A stretch of DNA of 64,000 nucleotides, taken from contig JBIOUG010000162.1 of NCBI GenBank assembly GCA_044866775.1, forward strand, positions 8,614 to 72,613, written 5' to 3'. The position numbers and the translations under genes are program-made. The notes under the pieces are model-generated. The model worked only from the letters and a program-made list of their open reading frames with translations. It was not told the DNA's origin and did not search any database. Origin of the DNA: DASUNQ01 sp044866775 (GTDB lineage Bacteria > Acidobacteriota > Thermoanaerobaculia > Multivoradales > UBA5704). Position 1 is the stretch's first letter; every line of letters begins with the position of its first letter. Of the stretch, positions 45,513 through 53,651 are shown in pieces.

Positions 45513-48113
45513 GTGTTCGTGACCTCTCGCTCTCGGTGGTGGCTGTGGGGGCTGGCAGGCCTGTTGGTCGTCAACAGCGTCTACCTGGCGTCGGCGGCGG
45601 CCCCGGTGGGCTCTTGGTATCTCGCCAACGTGCTCCTGCACCTGATCCTCGGCTTGGGGCTCATGGCGCCGCTCACGATCTGGATGTGGCGCCGCCGCGG
45701 CTCGCGCGCCGGGATCGGATGGGCGCTCCTGCTGCTGTCGGCGCTTGCCGGGCTGGCGTTGGTCGTTCTCGGCAACCGCAGCGCATTGCGCCCCCTCGTC
45801 TGGGCGCATCTGGGCCTGGCGATCGTCGGGTTCACCGTGCTCCTCACCACCGTCCATCGGCGATGGCGAGCGGCGTTCGCGGGGCTCGTCGCGGTCGCCC
45901 TGGTCGCCAGCCTCGCCCGCCTGCGGGCAGGCGAGCCGGCGACACGCCCCGCGCCATTCTCGAACCCGAAGGCTCCGTTGACCATGTCGGAGCAGGCCAT
46001 GGGAGGCGAGAAGGGGCCGTTCTATCCCGCCGCGCTGAGCACGCGCGGGGGCGGCCGCCTGCCGGAGACCGTGTTCGCTCGACCGGAGAGCTGCGGGCGA
46101 GCCGGCTGTCACCCCGACATCGTCGCGGAATGGTCGGCCTCGGCCCATCGCTTCTCCGGTCTCGACAGTCCATGGTACCGGCGCAGTTTCGAGGAGGTGC
46201 GGCAGGTCGTGGGAGAGCTCCCTGCGCGCTGGTGCGCAGGTTGCCACACCCCGGCGCTCCTCGTGACCGGCGGCTTGGACGCCTCGGCCGGAAGGATGGC
46301 GACGTCGGCGACGGCCAAGGCAGGGGTCTCGTGCATGGTCTGCCATGCGGTGTCGCGGGTCGAGAGCTCGATGGGGCAGGGCGACTACGAGATCGACGTC
46401 TCCGCCCTCCACCGGCTGGCGAACAGCCCCCGTCCGGTCACCCGGTGGCTCCACGATCTGCTCTTGCGCGCCGACCCCGAGCCGCATCGCCGCGCCTATC
46501 GGAGACCGGTTCTCGCGAGCGCCGAGTTCTGCGCCGCCTGCCACAAGGCCCATGTCGACGTGCCGGTCAACCGCTACCGGCATCTCGGGGTGATGAACGA
46601 TTACGACCCCTGGCAGTCGACCAGCGCCTCCGGGCAGGGGATGACCCAGTCGATCTACTTCCCCGAGCCGAAGAGCTGCAGCGACTGCCACATGCCCGCC
46701 GTCCCGTCGGCGGATGCCGGCGGCGAGGGCGGCAAAGTGCGCTCGCACCGGTTCGCCGCCGCCAACACCGCCGGCCCCTTCCTGCGCGGCGATCAACGGC
46801 AGCTCCAGGCCGTCACCGACTTCCTCAAGGCGGGCAAGATCACGATGGAGATCTTCGCCATGAGCAAGGGGCGGCCGCAGAGCGAGGGCGGATCGGAGTC
46901 TCCCCAGCAGCGGGCGGAGAACCTGTACGCGCCGCTCGACCGCATCCCGGCCACTCTGCGCCGCGGCGAGTCGACGCGGTTTGACGTCGTGTTGCGTAGC
47001 CGCGGCATCGGGCACATGTTTCCCGGCGGCAAGTACGTGTTGAAGGATGCCTGGGTCGAGTTCCAGGCGGTCGACGACCGCGGCCGGGTCCTCTTCTGGA
47101 GCGGCCGCGAGGACGCGTCGGGCAGGGTCGAGTCCGGCGCCCACTTCGTGAGCAACCTGTGGATCGACGGCGAGGGTCGAAAGAGCGAGCGCTACGACGT
47201 CTGGGCCACGCGCGCCGCCGTGTTCGCGCAGCGCATCGAGCCGCATACGGCGTTCGTGGTCCGCTTCCGCCTCGACGTGCGGCCCGATGCCGGCGACCGG
47301 ATAACGCTCGTCTCGCGGTTGAAGCAGCGCACGTTTCGTCCCCGCTTCACGGAATGGGTGTTCGCGGGCTCAGGCAGAGTGCCGCGGCTGCCGGTTGTGA
47401 CGATGGCCGAGACCGCGATGACGCTGCCCGTGGTGGATGCCGGCGCGGAGCTGCCCGACATGACTCGTCCAACGATGGACCCGAAAGTGGATGCCGAGCG
47501 CTGGAACGACTACGCCTTCGGTCTGGCGAACCGCGCCGACTTCATCCTCTCCCGCAAAGCGTTCAAGGTCGTGCTCGCGCTGAAGCCCGACTACGCCGAC
47601 GGCTGGACGACTCTGGGCAACCTGGAGTGGGCCATCGGCAACATGCCGGAGGCCCGCGTCCTGCTCCAACGCGCGCTCGGCGTCGATCCACACTTGGCGA
47701 GGGCTCACTATTATCTCGGTCTGGTTGACCAGGCCGAGGGCCACTACGATCCTGCGCTTGAGCATCTGCGTGCCGCGGCGCAGCGCTACCCGAGGGACCC
47801 GAGAGTGTGGGGAGAGATCGGTCACACGCTTCTCCTCAAGGCCCAGTATCGCGAAGCGGCGGAGGCGTTCGACAAGGCCCTGGCGATCAACCCGGAGACC
47901 GCGTCGATCCACTTCATGCTGACGCTCGTCCATCGCGCCCTGGGAAATCAGCAGCTCTCGCAACGGCACCACGCCCTGTTCAACCGCTTTCGCGACGACC
48001 CCTTGTCGCAGCGGCTAGTGGGCGCCTATTTGAAGACCGATCCCGATGCCAACTTCGAGCGGCAACCGTTGCACGAGCACCGCTCGGTGCCGCTCGACGG
48101 TATCCACCCCTGA
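45513..48113 (+). CDS. Membrane multihaem cytochrome c with C-terminal TPR repeats
   Basis: 866 aa, GTG start (a second GTG two codons on is also possible). The first 140 residues contain about five hydrophobic segments. After them come four CXXCH haem-binding motifs (WCAGCH near 240, SCMVCH near 273, FCAACH near 340, SCSDCH near 389) and one CX4CH (CGRAGCH near 194), resembling the cytochrome c554/c-prime and multihaem families. A beta-rich middle part follows, then at least three TPR repeats (about 665-800, including DPHLARAHYYLGLVD and NPETASIHFML). It is probably a periplasmic electron carrier anchored in the inner membrane; donor and acceptor are unknown. It starts 49 bp after the permease and 12 bp before the CRTAC1-like gene, so the two could be co-transcribed with the cluster, but nothing shows a biosynthetic role. 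Confidence 0.85.
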   Translation: MFVTSRSRWWLWGLAGLLVVNSVYLASAAAPVGSWYLANVLLHLILGLGLMAPLTIWMWRRRGSRAGIGWALLLLSALAGLALVVLGNRSALRPLVWAHLGLAIVGFTVLLTTVHRRWRAAFAGLVAVALVASLARLRAGEPATRPAPFSNPKAPLTMSEQAMGGEKGPFYPAALSTRGGGRLPETVFARPESCGRAGCHPDIVAEWSASAHRFSGLDSPWYRRSFEEVRQVVGELPARWCAGCHTPALLVTGGLDASAGRMATSATAKAGVSCMVCHAVSRVESSMGQGDYEIDVSALHRLANSPRPVTRWLHDLLLRADPEPHRRAYRRPVLASAEFCAACHKAHVDVPVNRYRHLGVMNDYDPWQSTSASGQGMTQSIYFPEPKSCSDCHMPAVPSADAGGEGGKVRSHRFAAANTAGPFLRGDQRQLQAVTDFLKAGKITMEIFAMSKGRPQSEGGSESPQQRAENLYAPLDRIPATLRRGESTRFDVVLRSRGIGHMFPGGKYVLKDAWVEFQAVDDRGRVLFWSGREDASGRVESGAHFVSNLWIDGEGRKSERYDVWATRAAVFAQRIEPHTAFVVRFRLDVRPDAGDRITLVSRLKQRTFRPRFTEWVFAGSGRVPRLPVVTMAETAMTLPVVDAGAELPDMTRPTMDPKVDAERWNDYAFGLANRADFILSRKAFKVVLALKPDYADGWTTLGNLEWAIGNMPEARVLLQRALGVDPHLARAHYYLGLVDQAEGHYDPALEHLRAAAQRYPRDPRVWGEIGHTLLLKAQYREAAEAFDKALAINPETASIHFMLTLVHRALGNQQLSQRHHALFNRFRDDPLSQRLVGAYLKTDPDANFERQPLHEHRSVPLDGIHP

Positions 48114-48125
48114 ACGGAGGAACCG

Positions 48126-50045
48126 ATGGAGTTCTGCAGGCGCTCCCTCAGCCGGCTGTACCGCAGGCCTTCCAGGGCAGCACTCCAGGCAGCGGCCATG
48201 GCCATGCTCCTCGTCGCAGCGGGGAGCGGGCTCGGCGGCTGCAGCAAACCGCCCAACGGGGCCCGCGGCGGGAACGCGAAGCCGGCGGCAACGGCGGCCG
48301 GACGGCATGTGCCGCCGGTCGCAGGCGCGGGCGAGGAAGCACCTCGGCCCGCGGGAGCTCACGACCTCGCGCCCGCAGCCCAACCGGCGGCGGAGCCGTC
48401 CTCGGCGACCGCAGCGCAGGCCGGGGAAGGCCCGGGCGTCCGCTTCGTCGATGTGACGGAGCAAAGCGGCGTGCGTTGGGTACACAACAACGGAGCCTTC
48501 GGCAAGAAGTGGCTTCCCGAGACGATTGGACCCGGGGTGGTCGTGCTGGACGCCAACCGGGATGGCCGGCTCGATTTGCTGTTCGTCAACGGCCGCAATT
48601 TCCCCGGCCACCCTGGCAAGGCGACGCACCCAGCGCTCTATCTCAACCAGGGAGGGCTGCGGTTCACTGAGACTACGCGCGACGCGGGCCTCACCTTCAG
48701 CGCTTACTGTCTGGGTGGGGTGGCGGGAGACGTCGACAATGACGGTGACCCGGATGTGTATCTGTCGTGCCTGGGGCAGGACATGCTGCTGCGCAACCAG
48801 GGGGGCCGGTTCACCGACGTCAGCCGTCAGGCGGGTCTGTCGCGGGAACAAGAGTTCGGTGCCTCGGCGGCCTTCTTCGACGCCGACAACGACGGCTTCC
48901 TCGACATCTTCGTCACGCGCTACGTCCGCTGGACGCCCGAGACCGACGTGTTCTGCTCGTTCGACGGCAAGACCAAGGCCTACTGCACCCCGATCCTCTA
49001 TGACGGCCTTTCACCGCGCTTCTATCGCAACCGAGGCGACGGCACCTTCGAGGACCGTACCACGCAGGCCGGCTTCCATCAGGCCGACGCCAAGCTGCTC
49101 GGTGTCGTGCCGCTGGATGTCGACAATGACGGCTGGACCGATGTCGCGGCGGCGGCGGACACGCACCCGAACCTCCTCTTCCACAACCAGGGAGGCGGCA
49201 CGTTCGAAGAGGTCGGAGTGGTGTCTGGGATGGCTTACTCGCCGGAGGGTCGGGTTCGCGGCGGAATGGGTATCGCCACCGGCGACTACAACCGGAGCGG
49301 TCGCCTCAGCCTGGCGATCACCTACTTCTCGAACGAGCTCATCGGCCTCTATCGCAACGAGGGCAACGCGTTCTTCCTCGATGTGGCACCGGGTCTGGAG
49401 GTCGGCCGGGCGACACGATTCACCCTGGGCTGGGGCTGCTTCTTCTTCGATTACGACCTCGATGGCTGGCTCGACTTCCTTGTCGCCAACGGGCACCTGG
49501 ACGGCGAAGTGACGAAGATCCTGCCAAACATCACCTACGCCCAGCCGCAGCAGCTCTTTCACAACAATCATAGGGGTGACTTCACAGAGGTGACGAATAC
49601 CGATGGCGGCGATCTGGCCACACCGATCGTGGCGCGAGGCGCCGCCTATGCAGACTTCGATGACGACGGCGACCTCGAGGTCGTCTTGACTACCAACGGG
49701 GGGCCGGCAAAGATCCTCGAAAACCGAGGCAGCGGCCATGGAACGTGGCTGCGCCTCTCTCTCGAAGGGACCGCTAGCAATCGTGACGGCCTCGGCGCCT
49801 CCGTCAAGGTCACCACGCGGAATGGTTCTCAGACCTGGTTTGTCCATAGCGGGGGCACCTACCTCTCCCAATCGCAGATCGATCCGACCTTCGGCCTGGG
49901 CTCCGCCTCGGTGATCGACGAGGTCCTGATCCGTTGGCCGTCGGGTGTCACTCAGCGGCTGGTGGGCGTCCGAGTGAATCAGCTCCTGAAGGTGCGCGAG
50001 CCACGGCGAGGAGGAAGACCGACCCGGGGGTCCGAAGGGATGTAG
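48126..50045 (+). CDS. FG-GAP/VCBS repeat lipoprotein with ASPIC/UnbV domain (CRTAC1-like)
   Basis: 639 aa; ATG preceded by CGGAGGAAC, a strong ribosome binding site. The N terminus has basic residues, a hydrophobic core and a lipobox LGGC (Cys39), so an exported lipoprotein. The body consists of FG-GAP-type calcium-binding repeats such as DANRDGRLDLLFVNG, DVDNDGDPDVYLS, DADNDGFLDIFVTR and DFDDDGDLEVVLTT, which build a beta-propeller. The last 100 residues form an ASPIC/UnbV domain (LIRWPSGVTQRLVGVRVNQLLKV). The family is common beside TPR and cytochrome proteins in Acidobacteriota and Planctomycetota; its biochemical role is not established. The 12-bp spacing to the cytochrome gene suggests that they work together outside the cytoplasmic membrane. 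Confidence 0.9.
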   Translation: MEFCRRSLSRLYRRPSRAALQAAAMAMLLVAAGSGLGGCSKPPNGARGGNAKPAATAAGRHVPPVAGAGEEAPRPAGAHDLAPAAQPAAEPSSATAAQAGEGPGVRFVDVTEQSGVRWVHNNGAFGKKWLPETIGPGVVVLDANRDGRLDLLFVNGRNFPGHPGKATHPALYLNQGGLRFTETTRDAGLTFSAYCLGGVAGDVDNDGDPDVYLSCLGQDMLLRNQGGRFTDVSRQAGLSREQEFGASAAFFDADNDGFLDIFVTRYVRWTPETDVFCSFDGKTKAYCTPILYDGLSPRFYRNRGDGTFEDRTTQAGFHQADAKLLGVVPLDVDNDGWTDVAAAADTHPNLLFHNQGGGTFEEVGVVSGMAYSPEGRVRGGMGIATGDYNRSGRLSLAITYFSNELIGLYRNEGNAFFLDVAPGLEVGRATRFTLGWGCFFFDYDLDGWLDFLVANGHLDGEVTKILPNITYAQPQQLFHNNHRGDFTEVTNTDGGDLATPIVARGAAYADFDDDGDLEVVLTTNGGPAKILENRGSGHGTWLRLSLEGTASNRDGLGASVKVTTRNGSQTWFVHSGGTYLSQSQIDPTFGLGSASVIDEVLIRWPSGVTQRLVGVRVNQLLKVREPRRGGRPTRGSEGM

Positions 50046-50179
50046 AAGCTCCCGGCCGTCGTCAAACTCGACAGCGCGATCTTTGACCGTGCCTAGACCT
50101 TGGCGACGTCGGAGCAGCTCCGGTTTTCGCTGCTTCGCGTTCACGCGACAGGTGCGGCGCTTTGCGCAGATCGTCAGCG

Positions 50180-50197
50180 TCTCGTTATCGAACGAGA
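50180..50197. terminator. Possible bidirectional terminator hairpin
   Basis: A perfect 7-bp stem with a 4-nt loop (TCTCGTT-ATCG-AACGAGA) lies between two convergent genes, the CRTAC1-like gene and repA. There is no run of T on either side, so a classical intrinsic terminator is not shown. The rest of the 175-bp gap holds nothing recognisable. Confidence 0.3.
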
Positions 50198-50220
50198 TGG
50201 AAGAGTAATGCTCCGGCGGA

Positions 50221-51225
50221 TCAGCCGGCGAGCTCACGACTGACACCGTCGCCGGCGATCACCAGTTGCGGTGGCCGCCAGGGATCGATCTGGAGTCCGT
50301 TCTTTCCATAGAGGAACCGCGCCGGGAGGTTCGGATAGATGACGCGAATCTCTTCGAGTACCTGGCCAAGGGCGAGCTTGAGCCGGCGGTGGGAACGATC
50401 CGAGGTGCCGAGCTGGTCGATGAGAGCTCGCCAGGGGATGATGGAACGGGTCCTCGCCGCGTACGAGCGGTATAGCACGAGGGAAGCGAAATCCCAGGCC
50501 TGAGGACTGTTCTTGAACAACCGCATGAGGGGGAGGGGGAGTGGGACCTTGTTCTCCCTGAGGTATTCGTGGAAGGTCGGGTCCAGCTGGAATCCGTAGC
50601 GGCCGGGGATGCGGAGGATGACGAGCTGAAGGTCCTGGTCGGGCCTGTCCTCGATGGGGCGGCCGGCGCGAGGCGTGAAGGAGGCGAGGATCGGGCGCAG
50701 TTGGATGCTGCCGATGTCGCTCTGCGTCTCATACCGGATGCGGATGGCGAGGCTCTCGAGGCGACGGAGCCGCTCGCGGAACCGGGCGTACTCGCGGCCA
50801 CCGTCGCTGAGGCCGAAGGCTCTGAAGAACTCGGTCAGGGTCTCGAAGCTGACGAAACCATCCCGATAGGCGTGGGTCTGGATCCAGCCGAGAAGCGTGC
50901 GGTCAGCACCGAAGGCGAGAGGTATGCCCTCGTCGACACTGGCGAAGGTGACGTGAAGCCAGGCGTCCCGGCCAAGACGCGCGGAGCGAGTGACCGACCG
51001 AGCCGCAATCCGCCTGTATGGCAGACTGCATAGGATGAGAGCCTTCGCCTGCAGCAACAGAGATGAGTCGTGCTCGAGAGCACTCCTCACCTTCGAGAGC
51101 TCAGCCAGGCGACGGGGATTGGTCCGGAGAAGGCGCGCCGCAGGGACGCTGAGCGGCGCTTGGTCCAGCTCACGGAGGAGCTGAAGCTGAAGGGCGGAGG
51201 GCAAGCTCGGCGCGGGCCTGAGCAA
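50221..51225 (-). CDS. RepA-like plasmid replication initiator
   Basis: 334 aa. The order of motifs follows the plasmid RepA_C family: an LPYRR segment near residue 70, a beta stretch, IPLAFGADRTLLGWIQTHA (family pattern GlPyG..pRLLL.wl.tea), then FVSFETLTEFFRAFGLSDGG and a run of Arg-rich helix. The C-terminal half has SPQAWDFASLVLYRSY and LPARFLYGKNGLQIDP. The only start at the 5' end of the frame is TTG, right after an in-frame stop, with a poor GGGTAGG box; a GTG 47 codons further in is an alternative, and slight 5' truncation is possible. It lies beside a tRNA-Lys att remnant and a tandem repeat, which is the setting of an integrated plasmid or integrative element. No integrase, parA or transfer gene is next to it in this window. 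Confidence 0.65.
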   Translation of the reverse strand: MLRPAPSLPSALQLQLLRELDQAPLSVPAARLLRTNPRRLAELSKVRSALEHDSSLLLQAKALILCSLPYRRIAARSVTRSARLGRDAWLHVTFASVDEGIPLAFGADRTLLGWIQTHAYRDGFVSFETLTEFFRAFGLSDGGREYARFRERLRRLESLAIRIRYETQSDIGSIQLRPILASFTPRAGRPIEDRPDQDLQLVILRIPGRYGFQLDPTFHEYLRENKVPLPLPLMRLFKNSPQAWDFASLVLYRSYAARTRSIIPWRALIDQLGTSDRSHRRLKLALGQVLEEIRVIYPNLPARFLYGKNGLQIDPWRPPQLVIAGDGVSRELAG

Positions 51226-51261
51226 GAGGGTGTCCTACCCGCGGCGCTGGCTGGCGCGCCA

Positions 51262-51283
51262 TGGGACAGTTGTGGGACAGTTG
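51262..51283 (+). repeat. Tandem 11-bp direct repeat between repA and the att remnant
   Basis: TGGGACAGTTG occurs twice back to back without mismatch, upstream of repA on the - strand. Just beside it GAGGCCAACA and GGAGCCAACA form a looser repeat. Such repeats could be iterons for the replication initiator or arm-type recombinase sites next to att. Two copies are too few to decide. Confidence 0.45.
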
Positions 51284-51400
51284 AGGCCAACATGCCACCA
51301 TCGGAGCCAACACCGAGGTGGCGGAGTAGCCCTCGTAAGTGGCTGATCCAGCGAGGGTTTTCGTGTTGAGGGTTGTTGGGGGTGTTGGTCCCAGACCGGG

Positions 51401-51445
51401 CTTTTAATCCGCGGGTCCAGGGTTCGATTCCCTGACCGCCCACCA
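51401..51445 (+). other. 3' half of a tRNA-Lys(UUU) gene: probable attachment site (attR)
   Basis: The 45 bases read as positions 32-76 of a tRNA: anticodon loop CTTTTAA with UUU anticodon, 3' anticodon strand TCCGC, variable loop GGGTC, a perfect T arm (CAGGG-TTCGATT-CCCTG), 3' acceptor strand ACCGCCC, A, and encoded CCA. The expected 5' acceptor GGGCGGT, a D arm and the 5' anticodon strand GCGGA are absent upstream, where the sequence is unrelated. A break in the anticodon arm is typical of the copy left by tyrosine-recombinase integration into a tRNA 3' end. On this strand the geometry puts the element to the left and the old chromosome to the right. It is not an intact tRNA gene. Confidence 0.8.
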
Positions 51446-51479
51446 CTGAAAACAAAGCACTTAGCTGTTCGCCCCGCCT

Positions 51480-51528
51480 CCGCCCAGGCAGAGGGTGGTG
51501 ATGATGCGCTGGTCACCCGCCTGGGCGG
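51480..51528. other. Long stem-loop upstream of dodecin
   Basis: CCGCCCAGGC at 51480-51489 and its exact reverse complement at 51519-51528 enclose 29 bases that can extend the stem (GGGTG against CACCC). It could be a terminator of the former tRNA transcript, a repetitive palindrome, or a leader structure of the dodecin mRNA. The function cannot be told from one copy. Confidence 0.35.
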
Positions 51529-51617
51529 CGTGCTCAAGGTGGCGATCCGGCCGTAGCCGCCTGCCCATCCCGGCGGCCAGTCTGCGAGGATAGACCTCTT
51601 CATGAAAGGAGGGCTGT

Positions 51618-51818
51618 ATGTCCGTTGCCAAGATCATCGAGATCAGCTCTGAGTCAGGCGAGAGCTTCGAAGACGCCATCCGCCAGGGCCTCCTGCGCGC
51701 CGGCAAGACGGTCAAGCACATCAAGGGCGCCTGGGTCCAGGACCAGCTCGTGGACGTGGACGACGACAAGATCGTCAGCTACCGGGTCCACCTCAAGGTC
51801 ACCTTCGTGCTCGACTGA
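51618..51818 (+). CDS. Dodecin
   Basis: 66 aa, the usual size for the family, with the full signature: VAKIIEISSESGESFEDAIRQGL at the start, then HIKGAWVQDQLVDV (the conserved Trp stacks against flavin) and the final VHLKVTFVLD strand. Dodecins form 12-mers that store or buffer FMN/riboflavin in the cytoplasm. ATG is preceded by AAAGGAGGG, a strong ribosome binding site. It is the first gene on the chromosomal side of the tRNA-Lys remnant. Confidence 0.95.
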   Translation: MSVAKIIEISSESGESFEDAIRQGLLRAGKTVKHIKGAWVQDQLVDVDDDKIVSYRVHLKVTFVLD

Positions 51819-51850
51819 GCAGGGCGGCGCCAGGTGGCCCGCCCCGCGGT

Positions 51851-51869
51851 TCCACCCGCCCGGGTGGGA
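51851..51869 (+). terminator. Possible terminator hairpin after dodecin
   Basis: CCACCC and GGGTGG form a 6-bp GC stem with a 4-nt loop 33 bp after the dodecin stop. No T run follows, so this is weak. Confidence 0.3.
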
Positions 51870-52005
51870 CGCCCCCCATACTGCGGCGCACGGCGCCGGC
51901 CACCTCGCCGGGTATATCGCCTTGACGCCGGGTGGCCGTAGCGTGGCGGGCGTAGGAGCGGCCGCCGGCGACCGGCCGGCACGGCACGCCCGAGGAGGAA
52001 CGGCG

Positions 52006-52344
52006 ATGGAATGGCACGAGGCCAAGGACCGGACGGTGGCGCTGTGGGAGGGCCTGCGCGAGCGGGCCGACACGATGGACGAGCTCGAGCTGCTGACCGA
52101 GCTCAACGCCGCCTTCGCGCTCTGCGAGGTGGCGGAGGCGGACCTGCAGGCCGCCGGCGGCGGCCCCAACCACTGCCGCTACTGCGCGTTCTACCAGCAG
52201 TTCGGCGGCTGCCGCGGCATCAGCCTACGCATGAGCGTGCGCGTGGTCGAGCACGACCGCGAGGGGCTGCGCGAGCTGATCGACGAGTTCCTGGGGTACC
52301 TGCGGGCGCTCGCCGTCCCGGCGCCGGCCGCCTCCGCCGCGTGA
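52006..52344 (+). CDS. Small protein with HCxxC-x8-C motif, function unknown
   Basis: 112 aa. ATG is preceded by GAGGAGGAA; upstream in-frame codons overlap dodecin and are rejected. It is mostly acidic helix (residues 5-45). A compact cluster HCRYC-x8-C follows near residues 54-67, which could bind zinc or an iron-sulfur centre. Another helical stretch and a short Ala/Pro tail close it. No family was recognised. The downstream gene is on the other strand, so it is probably transcribed alone or with dodecin. Confidence 0.65.
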   Translation: MEWHEAKDRTVALWEGLRERADTMDELELLTELNAAFALCEVAEADLQAAGGGPNHCRYCAFYQQFGGCRGISLRMSVRVVEHDREGLRELIDEFLGYLRALAVPAPAASAA

Positions 52345-52388
52345 CCTTGGCGGCCGGGCGGCCGGGGCTCTTTGCGGGCGCCGGCCGC

Positions 52389-53651
52389 TCAGGCCTCGGC
52401 GGCGTGGCCATTCGCGCGGCCGAGCGCGGCACTACGCCGCGCAAAGCGGCGCGCGAATACGCGGGCCATCGCCTTCAGCTTGAGCCTCTGCAGCGGGTAG
52501 CTGCGCGGGGAGAGGCTCCGGCACTCCTCGGGCAGCAGCACCAGGCTGACGTGGACGTTGGGGGCGCAGCCAATCGGCAACCCGCGTTCCATGCAGGCCT
52601 CGTAGAGGCGGCGGAAGACCGGCACCAGGTCTTCGGTGCGCGGCGGAGGGGCGGCAGCGAGGTCCGTGCCGGAGAGCGGCCGGAAGACGCAGACCGTGGG
52701 GATGGCGCCGACCGCGGTGATCCAGTCGATCGCGGCGATCGAGGAGGCCGGGGGCTCGAGGCCGGCGATGATCTCGCCGTTGGTGACCCAGGCCTCCGCG
52801 GCCGGCCCGCGCCTGCCGAGGGCGGCGCAGTAGCGGATCGCCTCGAGGTAGTGGTCGAGGCCGTACTCGGCATGCTTGCCCGGGCAGAGCTCGCGGAAGA
52901 TCGCGCGGTCGAAGACCTCGAAGCAGAAGGAGACGCGGTTGACACCCATCTCTCTCAGGCCGGCGTAGCGCGCGAGGTCGCGGTGCGGCGGCGTCTGCAC
53001 GCCGACCAGCAGGCCCAGCTCGCGCTTGATGCGCCGGATGTAGGGCGCGAGCAGGTCGAGGTAGGTGTCGCCCTCGTAGTGGCCGGTGTTGAAGTCGACG
53101 TAGGTGATGCCCGACTCCTGGCGCGCCGCCCGCACGACCTCGAGGACCTCGTTGACGGACTTCTCGTCCGCGTCGTCGATCCCGAGGTTCAAGCCGACCG
53201 AGCAGAACTTGCAGTTGACCCGGGTGGGGCGGGCCGTCCAGTACTCGCAGACCTTGGCCTGGTAGATGCCGAGGTAGGTCCCCTGGAGCGTGCCGATGCG
53301 GGTCATCGGCTTGCCGCTCGTGGTCGTGCGGTCGTACCAGGCCGGGCGCGGGGAGAGACGCACCGGCGCCACGTCGGCGCCCTGCCGGCGGAGCAGGTAG
53401 CGGCCGCCCTCCTGGTGCAGGGTGTAGGGGGAGCGCTCGACGAAGCGCTCCGTCGCCGGCACGTTCGTCCACAGGCCGCCGGGAAGGATGAGCTCGAGGC
53501 CACTGCCGAGGCCGGCGCGGGTACGCAGGATCTGCCGGCCGCCGTCGCGCTCGACGAAGCAGGAGTCGTCGAGGCGCACGCCCTGGCAGTAGAGGTCGAG
53601 CTTGAGCAGCGCGGGGGTGCGGCGCAGGGCGCCGAGGGTCGGCGCGCTCAC
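52389..53651 (-). CDS. Radical SAM protein with unusual cysteine spacing
   Basis: 420 aa, GTG start that overlaps the stop of the CBS-domain gene (GTGA). A non-catalytic N-terminal part (about 1-110) leads into YLGIYQAKVCEYW and NCKFCSVGLN near residues 130-155. The cysteines read CX11CX2C rather than the canonical CX3CX2C. The NCKFC segment followed by glycine-poor strands (YVDFNTGHYEG, LLVGVQTPPH, VNRVSFCFEVFD) fits a radical SAM TIM barrel, as does the later EIIAGLEPP. It therefore probably binds a [4Fe-4S] cluster and uses S-adenosylmethionine, but the substrate is unknown. Co-translation with a CBS pair suggests control by an adenine nucleotide or SAM. Confidence 0.75.
   Translation of the reverse strand: MSAPTLGALRRTPALLKLDLYCQGVRLDDSCFVERDGGRQILRTRAGLGSGLELILPGGLWTNVPATERFVERSPYTLHQEGGRYLLRRQGADVAPVRLSPRPAWYDRTTTSGKPMTRIGTLQGTYLGIYQAKVCEYWTARPTRVNCKFCSVGLNLGIDDADEKSVNEVLEVVRAARQESGITYVDFNTGHYEGDTYLDLLAPYIRRIKRELGLLVGVQTPPHRDLARYAGLREMGVNRVSFCFEVFDRAIFRELCPGKHAEYGLDHYLEAIRYCAALGRRGPAAEAWVTNGEIIAGLEPPASSIAAIDWITAVGAIPTVCVFRPLSGTDLAAAPPPRTEDLVPVFRRLYEACMERGLPIGCAPNVHVSLVLLPEECRSLSPRSYPLQRLKLKAMARVFARRFARRSAALGRANGHAAEA

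Noticed and set aside
50046..50220. Transposase remnant between the CRTAC1-like gene and repA
   Set aside because: Short peptide stretches in several frames looked suggestive but none matches a known transposase motif.
51375..51445. Complete tRNA gene
   Set aside because: No matching 5' acceptor strand, D arm or 5' anticodon strand exists upstream; only the 3' half is present.
51087..51455. - strand frame containing a GIEPWTRGLKARSGTN-like peptide
   Set aside because: This peptide is a well-known false translation of the antisense of tRNA 3' ends; it only confirms the tRNA remnant.
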